This document shows, piece by piece, positions 1 through 9,330 of a stretch of 48,699 nucleotides of DNA. This stretch comes from Lachnoclostridium sp. UBA6558 (lineage in GTDB: Bacteria > Bacillota > Clostridia > Lachnospirales > Lachnospiraceae). Under the pieces are notes generated by a model, which saw only the letters and a list, made by a program, of their open reading frames with translations, did not search any database and was not told where the DNA came from. The stretch lies in the NCBI GenBank assembly GCA_002434335.1, contig DJJW01000064.1, positions 1-48,699 on the forward strand. Direction: 5' to 3'. A program made the position numbers and the translations under genes. Each line of letters begins with the position of its first letter. Positions within the stretch are counted from its first letter, which is position 1.

Positions 1-711
1 GATGTTCCTATTTTCAGGGGAAGCAGATTTGTTATTCAAGATAGAAATAACCTCCCTGAAAGTGAAGGAGCAGATTTTATCATTCAGCAGGCAGAAAAAG
101 AGGAGGATAGACTTTTATATATTGCCTTCATGGGTAGTATTACTGATTTAGCAATTGCATATCTGAAAAAACCGAGTATTGCAGATAAAGTAATTGCAAT
201 CTGGATTGGCGGAGCAGATTATCCGAATGGCGGTCATGAATTTAATATGCGTCAGGATCTTTTAGCTTCAAGAATAGTATTCGAAAGCCCATTAAAGATC
301 TGGCAGGTACCAATGGGCACCTACAAGCTTATGGAGCTTTCCTTTGCAGAGTTGATTCGTAATGTAAGGCCATGTGGAAAAATAGGAGAATATCTATGTG
401 AGCAAATGTTTGCCGTCAATGATAAGCTGGGAAATCAACGAGGAGCAGAAAATTGGGCATTCCCCCATGGTGAAACCTGGTCCATCGGTGATAATCCTAC
501 CTTATCAGTACTGTTGCAAAATGGCGAACGTATCTGCTGGCATCAGGAAAAGGCACCGTATATTAATGACGATATGTCATACACCCCTAATCCCAATGGA
601 AAAGAAATTCGAGTTTATGACTCAGTGGACACCAGGCTTACAATCAGCGATTTATTTGCAAAATTAGACCTTTGCTATAAAACTAAAATCCATGAGGAAC
701 AATTGGAATAA
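1..711 (+). CDS. nucleoside hydrolase-like protein, 5'-truncated by the window edge
   Basis: The frame is open from base 1 to the TAA at 709-711, giving 236 codons of a C-terminal part. The product aligns along its length with the complete gene at 15400-16344: both share a G(S/T)ITDLA segment, an IWI(G/A)GA segment, a WQVP segment and a GE(T/S)WS(I/L)GD segment. By family knowledge this is the IunH-type (inosine-uridine hydrolase) fold, which cleaves N-glycosidic bonds using Ca2+ bound by N-terminal aspartates; those lie outside the window here. The first ATG in frame (130) is internal to the conserved domain and is not the start. The substrate is unknown, and its place beside glycosidase operons suggests a sugar-related rather than a classical nucleoside role. 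A leftward AraC gene lies downstream. Confidence 0.85.
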   Translation, partial: DVPIFRGSRFVIQDRNNLPESEGADFIIQQAEKEEDRLLYIAFMGSITDLAIAYLKKPSIADKVIAIWIGGADYPNGGHEFNMRQDLLASRIVFESPLKIWQVPMGTYKLMELSFAELIRNVRPCGKIGEYLCEQMFAVNDKLGNQRGAENWAFPHGETWSIGDNPTLSVLLQNGERICWHQEKAPYINDDMSYTPNPNGKEIRVYDSVDTRLTISDLFAKLDLCYKTKIHEEQLE

Positions 712-794
712 AAAGGTGGTAAAGAATATAAATTACTGGGGATATTAATAACGTTGGTTGATTCCTTCCTATGAAAAAATGAAAAGCAAAAAGT

Positions 795-826
795 GAAGGA
801 GGCAGGTGAATTTACCAGCCTCCTTC
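795..826. terminator. bidirectional terminator between convergent genes
   Basis: GAAGGAGGC (795-803) pairs with GCCTCCTTC (818-826), with a short inner GGT/ACC stem. On the minus strand the hairpin is followed by a T-rich run (ACTTTTTGCTTTTC), so it should end the AraC transcript. On the plus strand the T-tract is weak. Confidence 0.7.
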
Positions 827-877
827 TTTGGATAAAATGAAAGAGTTTATTCTACAGGTATTTCGTTGAGATTCGTG

Positions 878-1948
878 CTACAGCTCGGTAAGATTGCATT
901 CCCTGTACTCTTTTGGAGTCATCCCATATTTCTGACTGAACATACGGTAAAAATAACTGCGGTTTGAAAAACCCAGCAGCTGTATAATTTCTGAAATACT
1001 TTTATCACTCTCTAATAATAAACGTCTGGATTCGTTCAAGCAAAATATCTGTTTATACTCATTCAAAGTCATACCGGTAAACTTTTTTACAATACGGTTT
1101 AGATAATCATCATTATAATTTAGCTGTTCAGCCAGCTCTTCTCTTTTCACTTTTCCATGATTCTCTTCCAATACACGGGTTATTTTAATAAAAATTGTAT
1201 CTTCATTTTTTCCGGTTAACCGGTTTATGGTTTTTAAAAATAATGATTCATCTGCCAGCAACGAAAAAAACCTGGATAATAATCCTTCAACAATAAGAAA
1301 GTAACCTGGTTTTTGGCTTTTTGTCTCTTCCATCATGTGATTCAACAATTCTTTACATATTTTTATAAGTTCCAAGGAATCCGAAATTGGAACATAATCA
1401 ATAAATTCTTTAACCGTAAAATAATTACTTTTTTCATTTTCTTGTATTAACCGGTAAAGCTCGTTAAAATGCTTCTGGTTATTTCCATCTTTTCCATAAC
1501 AGATATCCCTCTCTATCATTTGCTGCAAAAAATTATTGGTCAAAGAGATGAACACTGCTTCATAGTTTCCCGAAAATTCTTCCACATGCTTTATGTTCCT
1601 GTTTAAAATACAGCATTGGCCTACATTGTAAAGATATGATTTATTTTCGATGGATTGGATTACTTCACCTTCCAATACAAACATTATTTCAAAAAAATTA
1701 TGCTGATGGGGTATAAGGTGTTTGCGATAATTACGGTAATCAGAATACTCAATCTGATTTGTTATATTTTCACAAGGAGAAATATACCTCATCTCGAAAA
1801 AATTATTTGATGGCTGTGAAATTTCATAAAAAAACATATAGGGAGCATTGAGTTCAAAATACTCTTGATACTGACTTCCTTGATTGTGTATATTCAAACA
1901 TTGGCTTAGTTTATAAGTCTGTATCTCCTCTTTTTTGATTTGAGCCAT
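878..1948 (-). CDS. AraC-family transcriptional regulator (cupin + HTH)
   Basis: Predicted 356-residue cytosolic regulator. The N-terminal part has a cupin-like sensing domain (HQHNFFEIMFVLEGEV), and the last ~100 residues hold the two helix-turn-helix motifs of AraC/XylS proteins, ending in the typical F..R.YFYRMF.QKYGMTPKEYR pattern. The start is placed at the ATG at 1948-1946 (MAQIKKEE) because AAAGGAAG (complement of 1955-1962) stands 6 nt before it; the longer start at 2014 has no visible ribosome site. It is divergent from the GH2 operon and probably controls it through the repeated boxes at 2131-2177. The ligand is probably a sugar, which is inferred. Confidence 0.9.
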   Translation of the reverse strand: MAQIKKEEIQTYKLSQCLNIHNQGSQYQEYFELNAPYMFFYEISQPSNNFFEMRYISPCENITNQIEYSDYRNYRKHLIPHQHNFFEIMFVLEGEVIQSIENKSYLYNVGQCCILNRNIKHVEEFSGNYEAVFISLTNNFLQQMIERDICYGKDGNNQKHFNELYRLIQENEKSNYFTVKEFIDYVPISDSLELIKICKELLNHMMEETKSQKPGYFLIVEGLLSRFFSLLADESLFLKTINRLTGKNEDTIFIKITRVLEENHGKVKREELAEQLNYNDDYLNRIVKKFTGMTLNEYKQIFCLNESRRLLLESDKSISEIIQLLGFSNRSYFYRMFSQKYGMTPKEYRECNLTEL

Positions 1949-2062
1949 TCCAAGCTTCCTTTCACTATGTCGGTATATGATACGATTCTTATCATATAGT
2001 TCGAACGAGGACATTGTTTCGTTATTGTTAATTTTGTATATTTAAGTTGTGATTATATAAGT

Positions 2063-2091
2063 ATTATACTATAAAAATACCATTTAGTAAA
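2063..2091 (-). promoter_or_regulatory. predicted sigma-A promoter of the leftward AraC gene
   Basis: Read on the minus strand, TTTACT (2091-2086), a 17-nt spacer and TATAAT (2068-2063). A second TATAAT lies at 2057-2052. Sequence match only. Confidence 0.45.
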
Positions 2092-2130
2092 AGGATAAAA
2101 AATATTTTTTTATTTTTTGTACTAAATATC

Positions 2131-2177
2131 TGTATCGAATTCAGAGTTTTATTGAGAATATTTGTATCGAATACAGA
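2131..2177 (+). promoter_or_regulatory. paired palindromic boxes upstream of GH2 (probable AraC operator)
   Basis: TGTATCGAATTCAGA (2131-2145) and TGTATCGAATACAGA (2163-2177) are direct repeats 32 nt apart, about three helical turns. The core of the second is a palindrome (TGTAT-CGA-ATACA). They lie between the divergent AraC and GH2 genes, as expected for paired AraC half-sites; binding is inferred. Confidence 0.5.
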
Positions 2178-2197
2178 CTAAATTTTATGGAGGCAAA

Positions 2198-4687
2198 ATG
2201 AAGAAAAGTAAATTTAATACCAAATGGTTCATATCAGAGAATCAAGCTTACTCACTTGTGGAAGCTATGTCAGGGGGAAAAATAACAGAACAGGAAATTA
2301 TCCTGCCACATGATGCCATGATACATGAAATAAGAACACCGGATACCAGGAATGCCGGACATACCGGATATTATCCCGGTAAGACATATAATTACAGAAA
2401 AACATTTTACGTACCAGAGGACTGGAAAGAGAAAAAAGTCATTCTGGAATTCGAAGGTATCTATACGAATTCGAAAGTACTTATTAATGGAGAATTTGCT
2501 GGCGGGCATCCTTATGGGTATTCCAGCCTTTTTATAAATGTTGAGGACTTTCTAAAGTACAATCAGGAAAATCAGATTCATGTCATTGCCAATAATGGAA
2601 TGGAGCAGAATAGTCGTTGGTATTCGGGAAGTGGAATTTACAGAGATGTTAATTTGTATATCGGTGAAAGATTACATATACCGGTAGATGGAGTTACTAT
2701 AACAACTCCGGATGTGGAAGAAGAATGCGCAATGGTTATTCTTGATATTACAATAAAAAATTCAGGATACAAACGCCACAAAATTCGTGTTGTTACCGAA
2801 CTGTCAGATAAGACAGGAAAATTAGTAGGAAAGGGAACTACGCCGGTTACAATGTATGGCGAGCAATCCGAACAGATCCGACAGCGCATTATTATTAAAA
2901 ATCCTTTCCTTTGGAATTGCAATACACCGGATTTATATACTGCTAATATCTGTATTGAGGAGGATAGGGTATTGGATGCAGTCACAGAAAATTTTGGTAT
3001 CCGGAAACTACAATTAGACCCGCTTTATGGCCTTCGTATCAACGGTGAAATAGTCAAGCTGCGTGGCAGCTGCATTCATCATGATAACGGCATTCTTGGT
3101 GCTTGTACTTTGGAGCAGGCGGAAGAGCGAAGGTGCAGATTGCTTAAGGAAGCAGGATTTAATTGTATTAGAAGCTCTCATCATCCGTTAAGTAAAGCAA
3201 TGCTGAGTGCTTGTGACAGATTAGGTATGCTTGTCATGGATGAGCTTTCGGATATGTGGAACCGGTCAAAGAATACTAATGATTTCTCCAATGATTTTAC
3301 CTGTTGGTGGGAAAAAGTAGCAGTAGATATGGTTCAAAAAGATCGAAACCATCCCTGTGTAATTTTCTATTGCACTGGGAATGAACTTCCGGAGGCAGGA
3401 ACACCAAAAGGAGCGCAGTTGAATCGTGCCATAACAAATAAAATTAGAAGTATGGATGACACAAGATTTATTACGAACGCTGTCAATGGAATGATGGCTG
3501 CAGGGGAAAAAATGGGAGAAATCTATGCAAGTATATTGCAGGAAAATACTCCGCAGGAAGATTGTAGCATAAAACAAGAGAAGGTCAAGGATAGCGGTGG
3601 CAGTAATGAGCTGAACTCAATGATGTCTATTATGCTGGGAGACTTTGCGGATGCCATTGCAAAGCATCCGATTATGACAGAAATGACAGAAGAATTTACT
3701 GAAGCAATGGATGTAGCTGGATATAATTATCTGACTGGCAGACATGAGATCGAACACGAATGGTACCCTAACCGTGTTATACTGGGGACGGAAACTTTCC
3801 CATCTGATATTGTAAGACTTTGGAGCATAGTAAAGAATAATAATCATGTAATCGGTGATATGACATGGACAGGTTATGATTATCTGGGAGAAGCCGGTGT
3901 CGGTATCTTCTATTATGACGGAACGAAGAACTTTTTTTCCAGATATCCCGACCGTCTTGCTTATATTGGTGATATAGATATCATCGGTAATAGAAGGCCC
4001 ATGAGCTATTATCGGGAGGTTGTATATGGTTTACGTAAGATCCCTTATATTGCAGTGGAGCGCGTAAATCATTATGGTGAAAAATCTAGTCTGACACCGT
4101 GGATGTGGAAGGATAATATCTCCAGTTGGACATGGCCTGGTTATGAAGGGAAACCTGCTGTTGTGCAAGTGTGCACCGACGCAGAGGAAGTAGAACTTTT
4201 CTTAAACGGTGTTTCCCTTGCTAGAAAACCGGCAGGGGAGACCAATCAGTTCCTTGCAGTATTTGAAATTTTTTATGAACCTGGTGAATTAAAAGCAATA
4301 GTTTATCGGAACGGGAATGCCAGTGAATCATTTTCACTTTATACGGCTGAGGACGAAGTAGAATTGCAGATTCGAACGGATAGAATGGAGCTTAAGGCTA
4401 ATGGTTCGGATTTATCTTACCTTTTAGTAAACCTCATTGATAAAAACGGCAGAGAAAATCTGTATGTACAGAAAGAAATAACAATTCAGGTAAAAGGTAC
4501 AGGTACACTTGCCGGATTTGGCAGTGCCAATCCTTCCAGTGAGGGTAATTATAATGATGTGACCTGGAGAACATATGACGGTTATGTCCTTGCAGTTATC
4601 CGAGCAGGTCTTGAACCCGGAGAAATTAAAGCAACTGTATCGGCAGAAAATTGTCAGACAAAGACAGTTATTTTGCAAGTGAGATAA
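2198..4687 (+). CDS. glycoside hydrolase family 2 (beta-galactosidase-like)
   Basis: 829 residues; no signal peptide is apparent, so it is probably cytosolic and acts on imported oligosaccharides. Order of domains: sugar-binding jelly roll (about 1-175), Ig-like domain (about 180-275), (beta/alpha)8 catalytic barrel (about 280-580), then C-terminal beta domains as in BgaM/DUF4982-type enzymes. The acid/base is E396 in the CTGNE segment after the NHP motif. The nucleophile is probably E532 in LGTETFP, followed by the WTGYDYLGEAG segment that lines the active site. The ATG at 2198 is chosen because GGAGG stands just before it; an upstream TTG frame start at 2162 lies inside an operator box. Activity could be beta-galactosidase, beta-glucuronidase or beta-mannosidase; the DYLGEAG segment favours beta-galactosidase. 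It is first in an operon with two permeases and two more hydrolases. Confidence 0.88.
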   Translation: MKKSKFNTKWFISENQAYSLVEAMSGGKITEQEIILPHDAMIHEIRTPDTRNAGHTGYYPGKTYNYRKTFYVPEDWKEKKVILEFEGIYTNSKVLINGEFAGGHPYGYSSLFINVEDFLKYNQENQIHVIANNGMEQNSRWYSGSGIYRDVNLYIGERLHIPVDGVTITTPDVEEECAMVILDITIKNSGYKRHKIRVVTELSDKTGKLVGKGTTPVTMYGEQSEQIRQRIIIKNPFLWNCNTPDLYTANICIEEDRVLDAVTENFGIRKLQLDPLYGLRINGEIVKLRGSCIHHDNGILGACTLEQAEERRCRLLKEAGFNCIRSSHHPLSKAMLSACDRLGMLVMDELSDMWNRSKNTNDFSNDFTCWWEKVAVDMVQKDRNHPCVIFYCTGNELPEAGTPKGAQLNRAITNKIRSMDDTRFITNAVNGMMAAGEKMGEIYASILQENTPQEDCSIKQEKVKDSGGSNELNSMMSIMLGDFADAIAKHPIMTEMTEEFTEAMDVAGYNYLTGRHEIEHEWYPNRVILGTETFPSDIVRLWSIVKNNNHVIGDMTWTGYDYLGEAGVGIFYYDGTKNFFSRYPDRLAYIGDIDIIGNRRPMSYYREVVYGLRKIPYIAVERVNHYGEKSSLTPWMWKDNISSWTWPGYEGKPAVVQVCTDAEEVELFLNGVSLARKPAGETNQFLAVFEIFYEPGELKAIVYRNGNASESFSLYTAEDEVELQIRTDRMELKANGSDLSYLLVNLIDKNGRENLYVQKEITIQVKGTGTLAGFGSANPSSEGNYNDVTWRTYDGYVLAVIRAGLEPGEIKATVSAENCQTKTVILQVR

Positions 4688-4772
4688 TCCGGTATTATGT
4701 CACAGATAATTATATAAATATTGTTTTATTCGAAAAGATCAATTAAGAACATTAACAATGTGAAAGACAGGA

Positions 4773-4796
4773 CCGCCGAAAGCGGCGGATTGGAGG
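4773..4796 (+). promoter_or_regulatory. G+C-rich hairpin beside the ribosome site of the first permease
   Basis: CCGCC (4773-4777) and GGCGG (4784-4788) form a compact hairpin 3 nt before GGAGG (4792-4796). It stands out in an AT-rich leader and may stabilise or tune the permease message. No T-run follows, so it is not a terminator. Confidence 0.4.
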
Positions 4797-4802
4797 AAAT
4801 GA

Positions 4803-5747
4803 ATGAGTTTGAAAAAAGTAATGACTACTCCTAAAATAGTAGCAAAAACCTCTTGGAAGCGTGACTTTAAGATGAATTGGAAGATATACCTGCTGGTTCT
4901 TCCGGTTATCATTTACTTTATTATATTTAACTATCTTCCTATGGGTGGTCTGATTATGGCATTTCAAAATTTCAACCCGGTAAAAGGATTTTTTGGAAGC
5001 AATTTTGTGGGATTTGATAATTTTATTCAGTTCTTTACAGCACCAAACTTTTTTCAAATATTAAGAAACACTTTTGTAATCAGCTTGCTGGGATTATTAA
5101 TTGGCTTTCCGCTTTCAATAATCTTTGCACTACTGTTGAATGAGATTTATATAACCACCTTCAAGAAGACAGTGCAGACCATTAGTTATATGCCATATTT
5201 TGTATCAACTGTTGTTATCTGCGGCCTTGTTATAGATTTTGTATCTTCCAACGGTATCGTAACAAATCTATTGGTGAAGCTTGGATTAGAAAGGCAGAAC
5301 CTGTTATTGAACCCGAATTATTTCTGGGCAATAAATTTGATTTCTGATATATGGCAGGGCCTCGGCTACGGATCTATCATCTTTATTGCAGCCATCACAG
5401 GTGTAAGTTCCGAACAGCATGAAGCTGCTGCAATTGACGGTGCAACCAGACTAAAGAGGGTATGGCATATTACAGTGCCGGGAATTATGCCAACCATTAT
5501 TACAATGCTGGTTTTACGATGCGGTATGCTTATGACAGTCGGATTTGATAAGATACTTTTATTATACAATCCAAGTATTTATGAAACAGCAGACGTAATT
5601 GCTACAAATGTACAGCGTATGGGTCTTGTGAAGATGCAGTACGGTTATTCTGCAGCGGTTGGTTTATTCAACTCTGTTGTCGGGACAACTTTGCTTCTGG
5701 TATCAAATGCCATCAGCAGAAAATACACAGAACAGTCAATTCTGTAA
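4803..5747 (+). CDS. carbohydrate ABC transporter permease, LplB type
   Basis: 314-residue polytopic inner-membrane protein with about six hydrophobic segments after a short basic N-terminus. The cytoplasmic EAA loop (EAAAIDGATRLKRVWHITVP) that docks the ATPase is intact. The N-terminal FNYLPMGGLIMAFQNF segment is typical of the LplB subgroup of polysaccharide/oligosaccharide importers. The ATG at 4803 has GGAGG 6 nt upstream. It pairs with the permease at 5839. No solute-binding lipoprotein or ATPase gene is next to it, so these parts would have to come from elsewhere (a shared MsmK-type ATPase is common in this family). Confidence 0.93.
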   Translation: MSLKKVMTTPKIVAKTSWKRDFKMNWKIYLLVLPVIIYFIIFNYLPMGGLIMAFQNFNPVKGFFGSNFVGFDNFIQFFTAPNFFQILRNTFVISLLGLLIGFPLSIIFALLLNEIYITTFKKTVQTISYMPYFVSTVVICGLVIDFVSSNGIVTNLLVKLGLERQNLLLNPNYFWAINLISDIWQGLGYGSIIFIAAITGVSSEQHEAAAIDGATRLKRVWHITVPGIMPTIITMLVLRCGMLMTVGFDKILLLYNPSIYETADVIATNVQRMGLVKMQYGYSAAVGLFNSVVGTTLLLVSNAISRKYTEQSIL

Positions 5748-5761
5748 GAAGGAGGAGAAAT

Positions 5762-5838
5762 GTTTGAAAGAAAAGCACTTTCAAACTATCTATTAAGGCC
5801 TATTCACTTTTTGAATAGGTCATCAAAAAGTGAAAGGC
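5762..5838 (-). repeat. two-hairpin dispersed repeat, inverted copy
   Basis: Arms GTTTGAAAG (5762-5770) and CTTTCAAAC (5778-5786) form a 9-bp hairpin with a 7-nt loop. The adjoining TATCTATTAAGGC matches, in reverse complement, the ATTAATAGATA-type linker of the tandem copies at 12711-12862. The rest is a second stem in two exclusive forms: CCTATTCA/TGAATAGG (5799-5806 with 5812-5819) or CACTTTTTGA/TCAAAAAGTG (5805-5814 with 5823-5832). ATG occurs at both borders (5760-5762 and 5839-5841), a possible 3-bp target duplication. Confidence 0.65.
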
Positions 5839-6741
5839 ATGGGTATAAATATGGTAGAGAAGGTATCTTTTAGCAGAGTTTTATTCAACATATTAAATTA
5901 TTCATTTATGATACTGTTATGTATCGTCTGCATTGCACCAATCTGGCATGTAGTGATGGCCTCCATAAGTAATCCCAGAGACTTGATGGCATCAACCGGT
6001 TTATTATTAAAGCCATTGGGCAAAGCAACACTAAAGGGGTATGAGCTGGTATTAAATAATCCGGATATTATAAAAGGTTATATCAACACTTTGATCTATG
6101 TGGTTTCAACAACTGTCATTGGAACTATTCTTACTTTAATAGCCGGATTTGCAATAAGCCGGGAAAATCTGAAGCTGAAGACGCCGATTACTTTAATAAT
6201 ACTGTTTACGATGATGTTCGGCGGTGGTCTGATACCTAGTTATATGGTTAACAAGTCAATTGGCCTTATTAATTCTCCCCTTGCCGTCATCATACCCGGT
6301 GTAATAAATGCTTTCTATATTATCATGATGAAATCATCTTTTGAACAATTATCTTCAAGCTATGAGGAGTCTGCAAAAATTGACGGAGCGGGCCCAATTA
6401 CGATACTTATCAAGATACTGGTACCCATGATTAAGGCAACAATAGCAGTAATTGTAATGTTTAATGTGGTTATGCAGTGGAACTCCTGGTTCCAGGCTTC
6501 TATTTACTTGACCCGGAGAAGGGATCTGTGGCCATTGCAGCTATTCATGAGAGAGATTTTGGTACAGAATGATACAGCTACAATTTTAAGCGGATCAGAT
6601 GCTTTAAGTAAGATAGATTATACAAAAAATCTTGTAAAATATTGTACGGTTGTAGTAGGTACCTTTCCAATCTTATGTATCTATCCGTTTGTACAGAAAT
6701 ATTTCGTAAAAGGTGTTACGCTGGGCGGGGTGAAGGGTTAG
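5839..6741 (+). CDS. carbohydrate ABC transporter permease, MalG/YtcP type
   Basis: 300-residue membrane protein with about six transmembrane segments and an EAA loop (EESAKIDGAGPITILIKILV). The C-terminus (FVKGVTLGGVKG) is typical of the second permease of LplB-type importers. The start is uncertain: GTG 5830, ATG 5839 and ATG 5851 are all in frame and none has a well-placed ribosome site. The good site AAGGAGGAG at 5749-5757 is about 80 nt upstream, separated by the repeat at 5762-5838. Removing the repeat would put that site next to ATGGGTATAAAT, so 5839 is taken as the ancestral start. It probably forms a heterodimer with the preceding permease. Confidence 0.9.
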   Translation: MGINMVEKVSFSRVLFNILNYSFMILLCIVCIAPIWHVVMASISNPRDLMASTGLLLKPLGKATLKGYELVLNNPDIIKGYINTLIYVVSTTVIGTILTLIAGFAISRENLKLKTPITLIILFTMMFGGGLIPSYMVNKSIGLINSPLAVIIPGVINAFYIIMMKSSFEQLSSSYEESAKIDGAGPITILIKILVPMIKATIAVIVMFNVVMQWNSWFQASIYLTRRRDLWPLQLFMREILVQNDTATILSGSDALSKIDYTKNLVKYCTVVVGTFPILCIYPFVQKYFVKGVTLGGVKG

Positions 6742-6794
6742 GATTCCTGAAGGCAGATTATCCACTGTTATTTAAAGGAGAAGGAGTAAATAAT

Positions 6795-9254
6795 ATGATT
6801 TATAAGAATAAAAACAAATCCATTCAAGAAAGAGTGGAAGATTTACTTGGAAGAATGACCTTGAAAGAAAAAGTTGCACAGTTATACTGTGCAAATTCAT
6901 ATGGCGGTGTTGCTGTCATTGACAGCAAGGAAGAAAAATTAAAAGATGGAATCGGTACAATAAGTTATCTAAATGATTCTTTAACAGGTGATAATCAGAA
7001 AGATATTGCTACCTTAAGAAACATACAAAAATTCCTCGTGGAGGAAACAAGATTAGGTATCCCGGCTCTGGTTCATAATGAAGGGATAGCCGGTGCACAG
7101 ATACCCGGAGCAACTACCTTTCCGCAGTCTCTTAATGTTGCTTCAACCTGGGAGCCTGCTTTGGCTGAAAAAATGGGTAAGGTAGTCAAAAAACAACTAT
7201 TGGCATATGGTATGAAAGCAGTGCATTCACCTCTTTTTGATTTGGGAAGAGATCCAAGATGGGGAAGAATTGGGGAAACATATGGTGAAGATCCATATTT
7301 AGTAGCTCAAATGGGTATGTCTTTCGTCAAAGGAATACAAGGGGATAATGAAGTAATGGCAACAGCCAAACACTTTGTCGGTTATGGAAATGCCGAAGGA
7401 GGAAAAAATGGCGGGGAAATGCAAATAGCGGAAAGAAAACTCCTTGATACCTATTGCTTCCCCTTTGAAGCTGCTATTCATGAGTCTAAGGTGAAGGGGA
7501 TAATGAATAGCTATGGTATTTTGAACGAACAAGCAATAGCTACGTCAAAATGGCTGCTTACAGATATTTTAAGAGAAAAATTAGGATTTGACGGGCTGGT
7601 AGTATCTGATTACGGCAGTATCAGCCATGCAAATTTACGATATCGAGTGGCGAAGGATGGTAAAGAGGCAGCAATCCTGGCACTGAAAGCCGGAATAGAT
7701 GTGGAACAACCGGGTGACTCCTGTTACAAGTATTTGGTAGAAGCGGTTGAAGCAGGTGAAATTGAAGAGTCCTATATCGATCGTTCCGTAAGACGGGTTC
7801 TTGAAACGAAATTCATGTTAGGCTTATTTGAGAACCCTTATGAAGAAGGTGATTTTAACGAAGAAATCAATAAAAGGGAGTACGAGGAATTATCACAGGA
7901 AATTGCGGAAAAATCAATTGTTATGGTAAAAAATGAGGATAATATGCTGCCTCTGAAAAAGAAACTTAAGATAGCAGTTATAGGGCCATCCGCAGACAAC
8001 AAAGCGAATTTCTTTGGAGGATACTCCTCAGTGGGTTCTGCCAGTACAAAAAGCAGTGATTTTGATAAATCGGAAGAAGACAGCATGCTGAAAATGGCAT
8101 ATGCCGGTGCTATTACTGAACATAAACAGGTCTTAAATGATTATGGAATTATTTTTGAGGATGAGCCGACACCTGAACAAAAAAAGTTTATCATGGCTAT
8201 GATCAAGGAAAATCTTTCAGCAGCCAATAATAAATATGGATCTCCCGATGAGTTTGTTGAAAAATACTATCCAAATTGTAAGTCTGTAAAGGAAGTTCTG
8301 GAAAAAGAATTTGGAAAAGAAAATATACTGCATGCAAAAGGCTGCGATATCAGAAAACCAATCAGTGGCGGCATTGAAGACGTAAAAAAAGTAGTAGAGC
8401 AGGCGGATATTGTTATAGCAGTATTAGGCGGTAAAGAAAGTATGATAGATCCGGAAGCAACCTGTGGTGAAAACAGGGATAACATTAACATTGATCTTGA
8501 AAAACCACAGCTTGAAATGATGGAAGAAGTGTTTAGGCTTAATAAACCTGTAATATCTGTTATTGTAGATGGCAGACCATTATCAACACCTTTTATAAAT
8601 GAAAAAAGCAAAGCGGTTCTATATGCCTGGATTCCGGCACAGTCAGGAGCACAAGGGATTGTAAATGTTCTTACAGGTAAACGCAACCCCAGTGGAAAGC
8701 TGCCGGTGACAATTGTAAAAGACAAAGGGCAGATTCCAATGTATAATAGCAGATTACCTTTGGAGGCTGAACTTAGTAATTGGGCCGGATATATCGATAA
8801 CGATAAAAATACACCTCTTTACCCATTCGGATATGGATTAAGTTATACAGAATATGAATACAGTGATTTGAATCTGGTTCATACAGTTAAGCCTGATAAA
8901 AGATTAAAAGTAAGCTTTAAGATTAAAAATGTGGGACAACGGGCTGGAGATGAGGTCGTTCAAATCTATATAAGAGACCGTATAAGCAGTATTGCAAGAC
9001 CGGTTAAACAGCTTGTGGGTTTTGCAAGAGTAGGACTGGAAGTTGATGAGATAAAAGAAGTTACCTTTGATGTGGACATGAGGCAGCTGGCATTCCATGA
9101 TTTAAAGATGGAACAGGTTGTGGAAGCCGGAGAAATGGGAGTCTTTATCGGAGCTTCCTCCCAGGATATTCGATTGCAAAGTTCATTTGAAATTGTAGGT
9201 GAAAAATATATTGTGGAAAGAAAGGTATTTTCGTCAAAGGTAAGCATAAGGTAA
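6795..9254 (+). CDS. glycoside hydrolase family 3 beta-glycosidase
   Basis: 819 residues without an obvious signal peptide. The N-terminal GH3 barrel shows the substrate-binding DLGRDPRWGR..ETYGEDPYL and KHFVGYG segments and the nucleophile D272 in VVSDYGS. It is followed by the GH3 C-terminal alpha/beta domain with an inserted region (about 420-520) and a fibronectin-III-like domain at the end (KNVGQRAGDEVVQIY). The ATG at 6795 is preceded by AAAGGAGAAGGAG; the longer frame start overlaps the permease gene and is not used. The family includes beta-glucosidases and beta-xylosidases, and the sequence alone does not separate them. It probably trims oligosaccharides brought in by the preceding permeases. 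Confidence 0.92.
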   Translation: MIYKNKNKSIQERVEDLLGRMTLKEKVAQLYCANSYGGVAVIDSKEEKLKDGIGTISYLNDSLTGDNQKDIATLRNIQKFLVEETRLGIPALVHNEGIAGAQIPGATTFPQSLNVASTWEPALAEKMGKVVKKQLLAYGMKAVHSPLFDLGRDPRWGRIGETYGEDPYLVAQMGMSFVKGIQGDNEVMATAKHFVGYGNAEGGKNGGEMQIAERKLLDTYCFPFEAAIHESKVKGIMNSYGILNEQAIATSKWLLTDILREKLGFDGLVVSDYGSISHANLRYRVAKDGKEAAILALKAGIDVEQPGDSCYKYLVEAVEAGEIEESYIDRSVRRVLETKFMLGLFENPYEEGDFNEEINKREYEELSQEIAEKSIVMVKNEDNMLPLKKKLKIAVIGPSADNKANFFGGYSSVGSASTKSSDFDKSEEDSMLKMAYAGAITEHKQVLNDYGIIFEDEPTPEQKKFIMAMIKENLSAANNKYGSPDEFVEKYYPNCKSVKEVLEKEFGKENILHAKGCDIRKPISGGIEDVKKVVEQADIVIAVLGGKESMIDPEATCGENRDNINIDLEKPQLEMMEEVFRLNKPVISVIVDGRPLSTPFINEKSKAVLYAWIPAQSGAQGIVNVLTGKRNPSGKLPVTIVKDKGQIPMYNSRLPLEAELSNWAGYIDNDKNTPLYPFGYGLSYTEYEYSDLNLVHTVKPDKRLKVSFKIKNVGQRAGDEVVQIYIRDRISSIARPVKQLVGFARVGLEVDEIKEVTFDVDMRQLAFHDLKMEQVVEAGEMGVFIGASSQDIRLQSSFEIVGEKYIVERKVFSSKVSIR

Positions 9255-9330
9255 TTATCAAAAAAGAATGGAATAGAATGTAAAGATAGGGCTTTTGATA
9301 AAAATTGATGAATTAAAGGAGTATAACATT

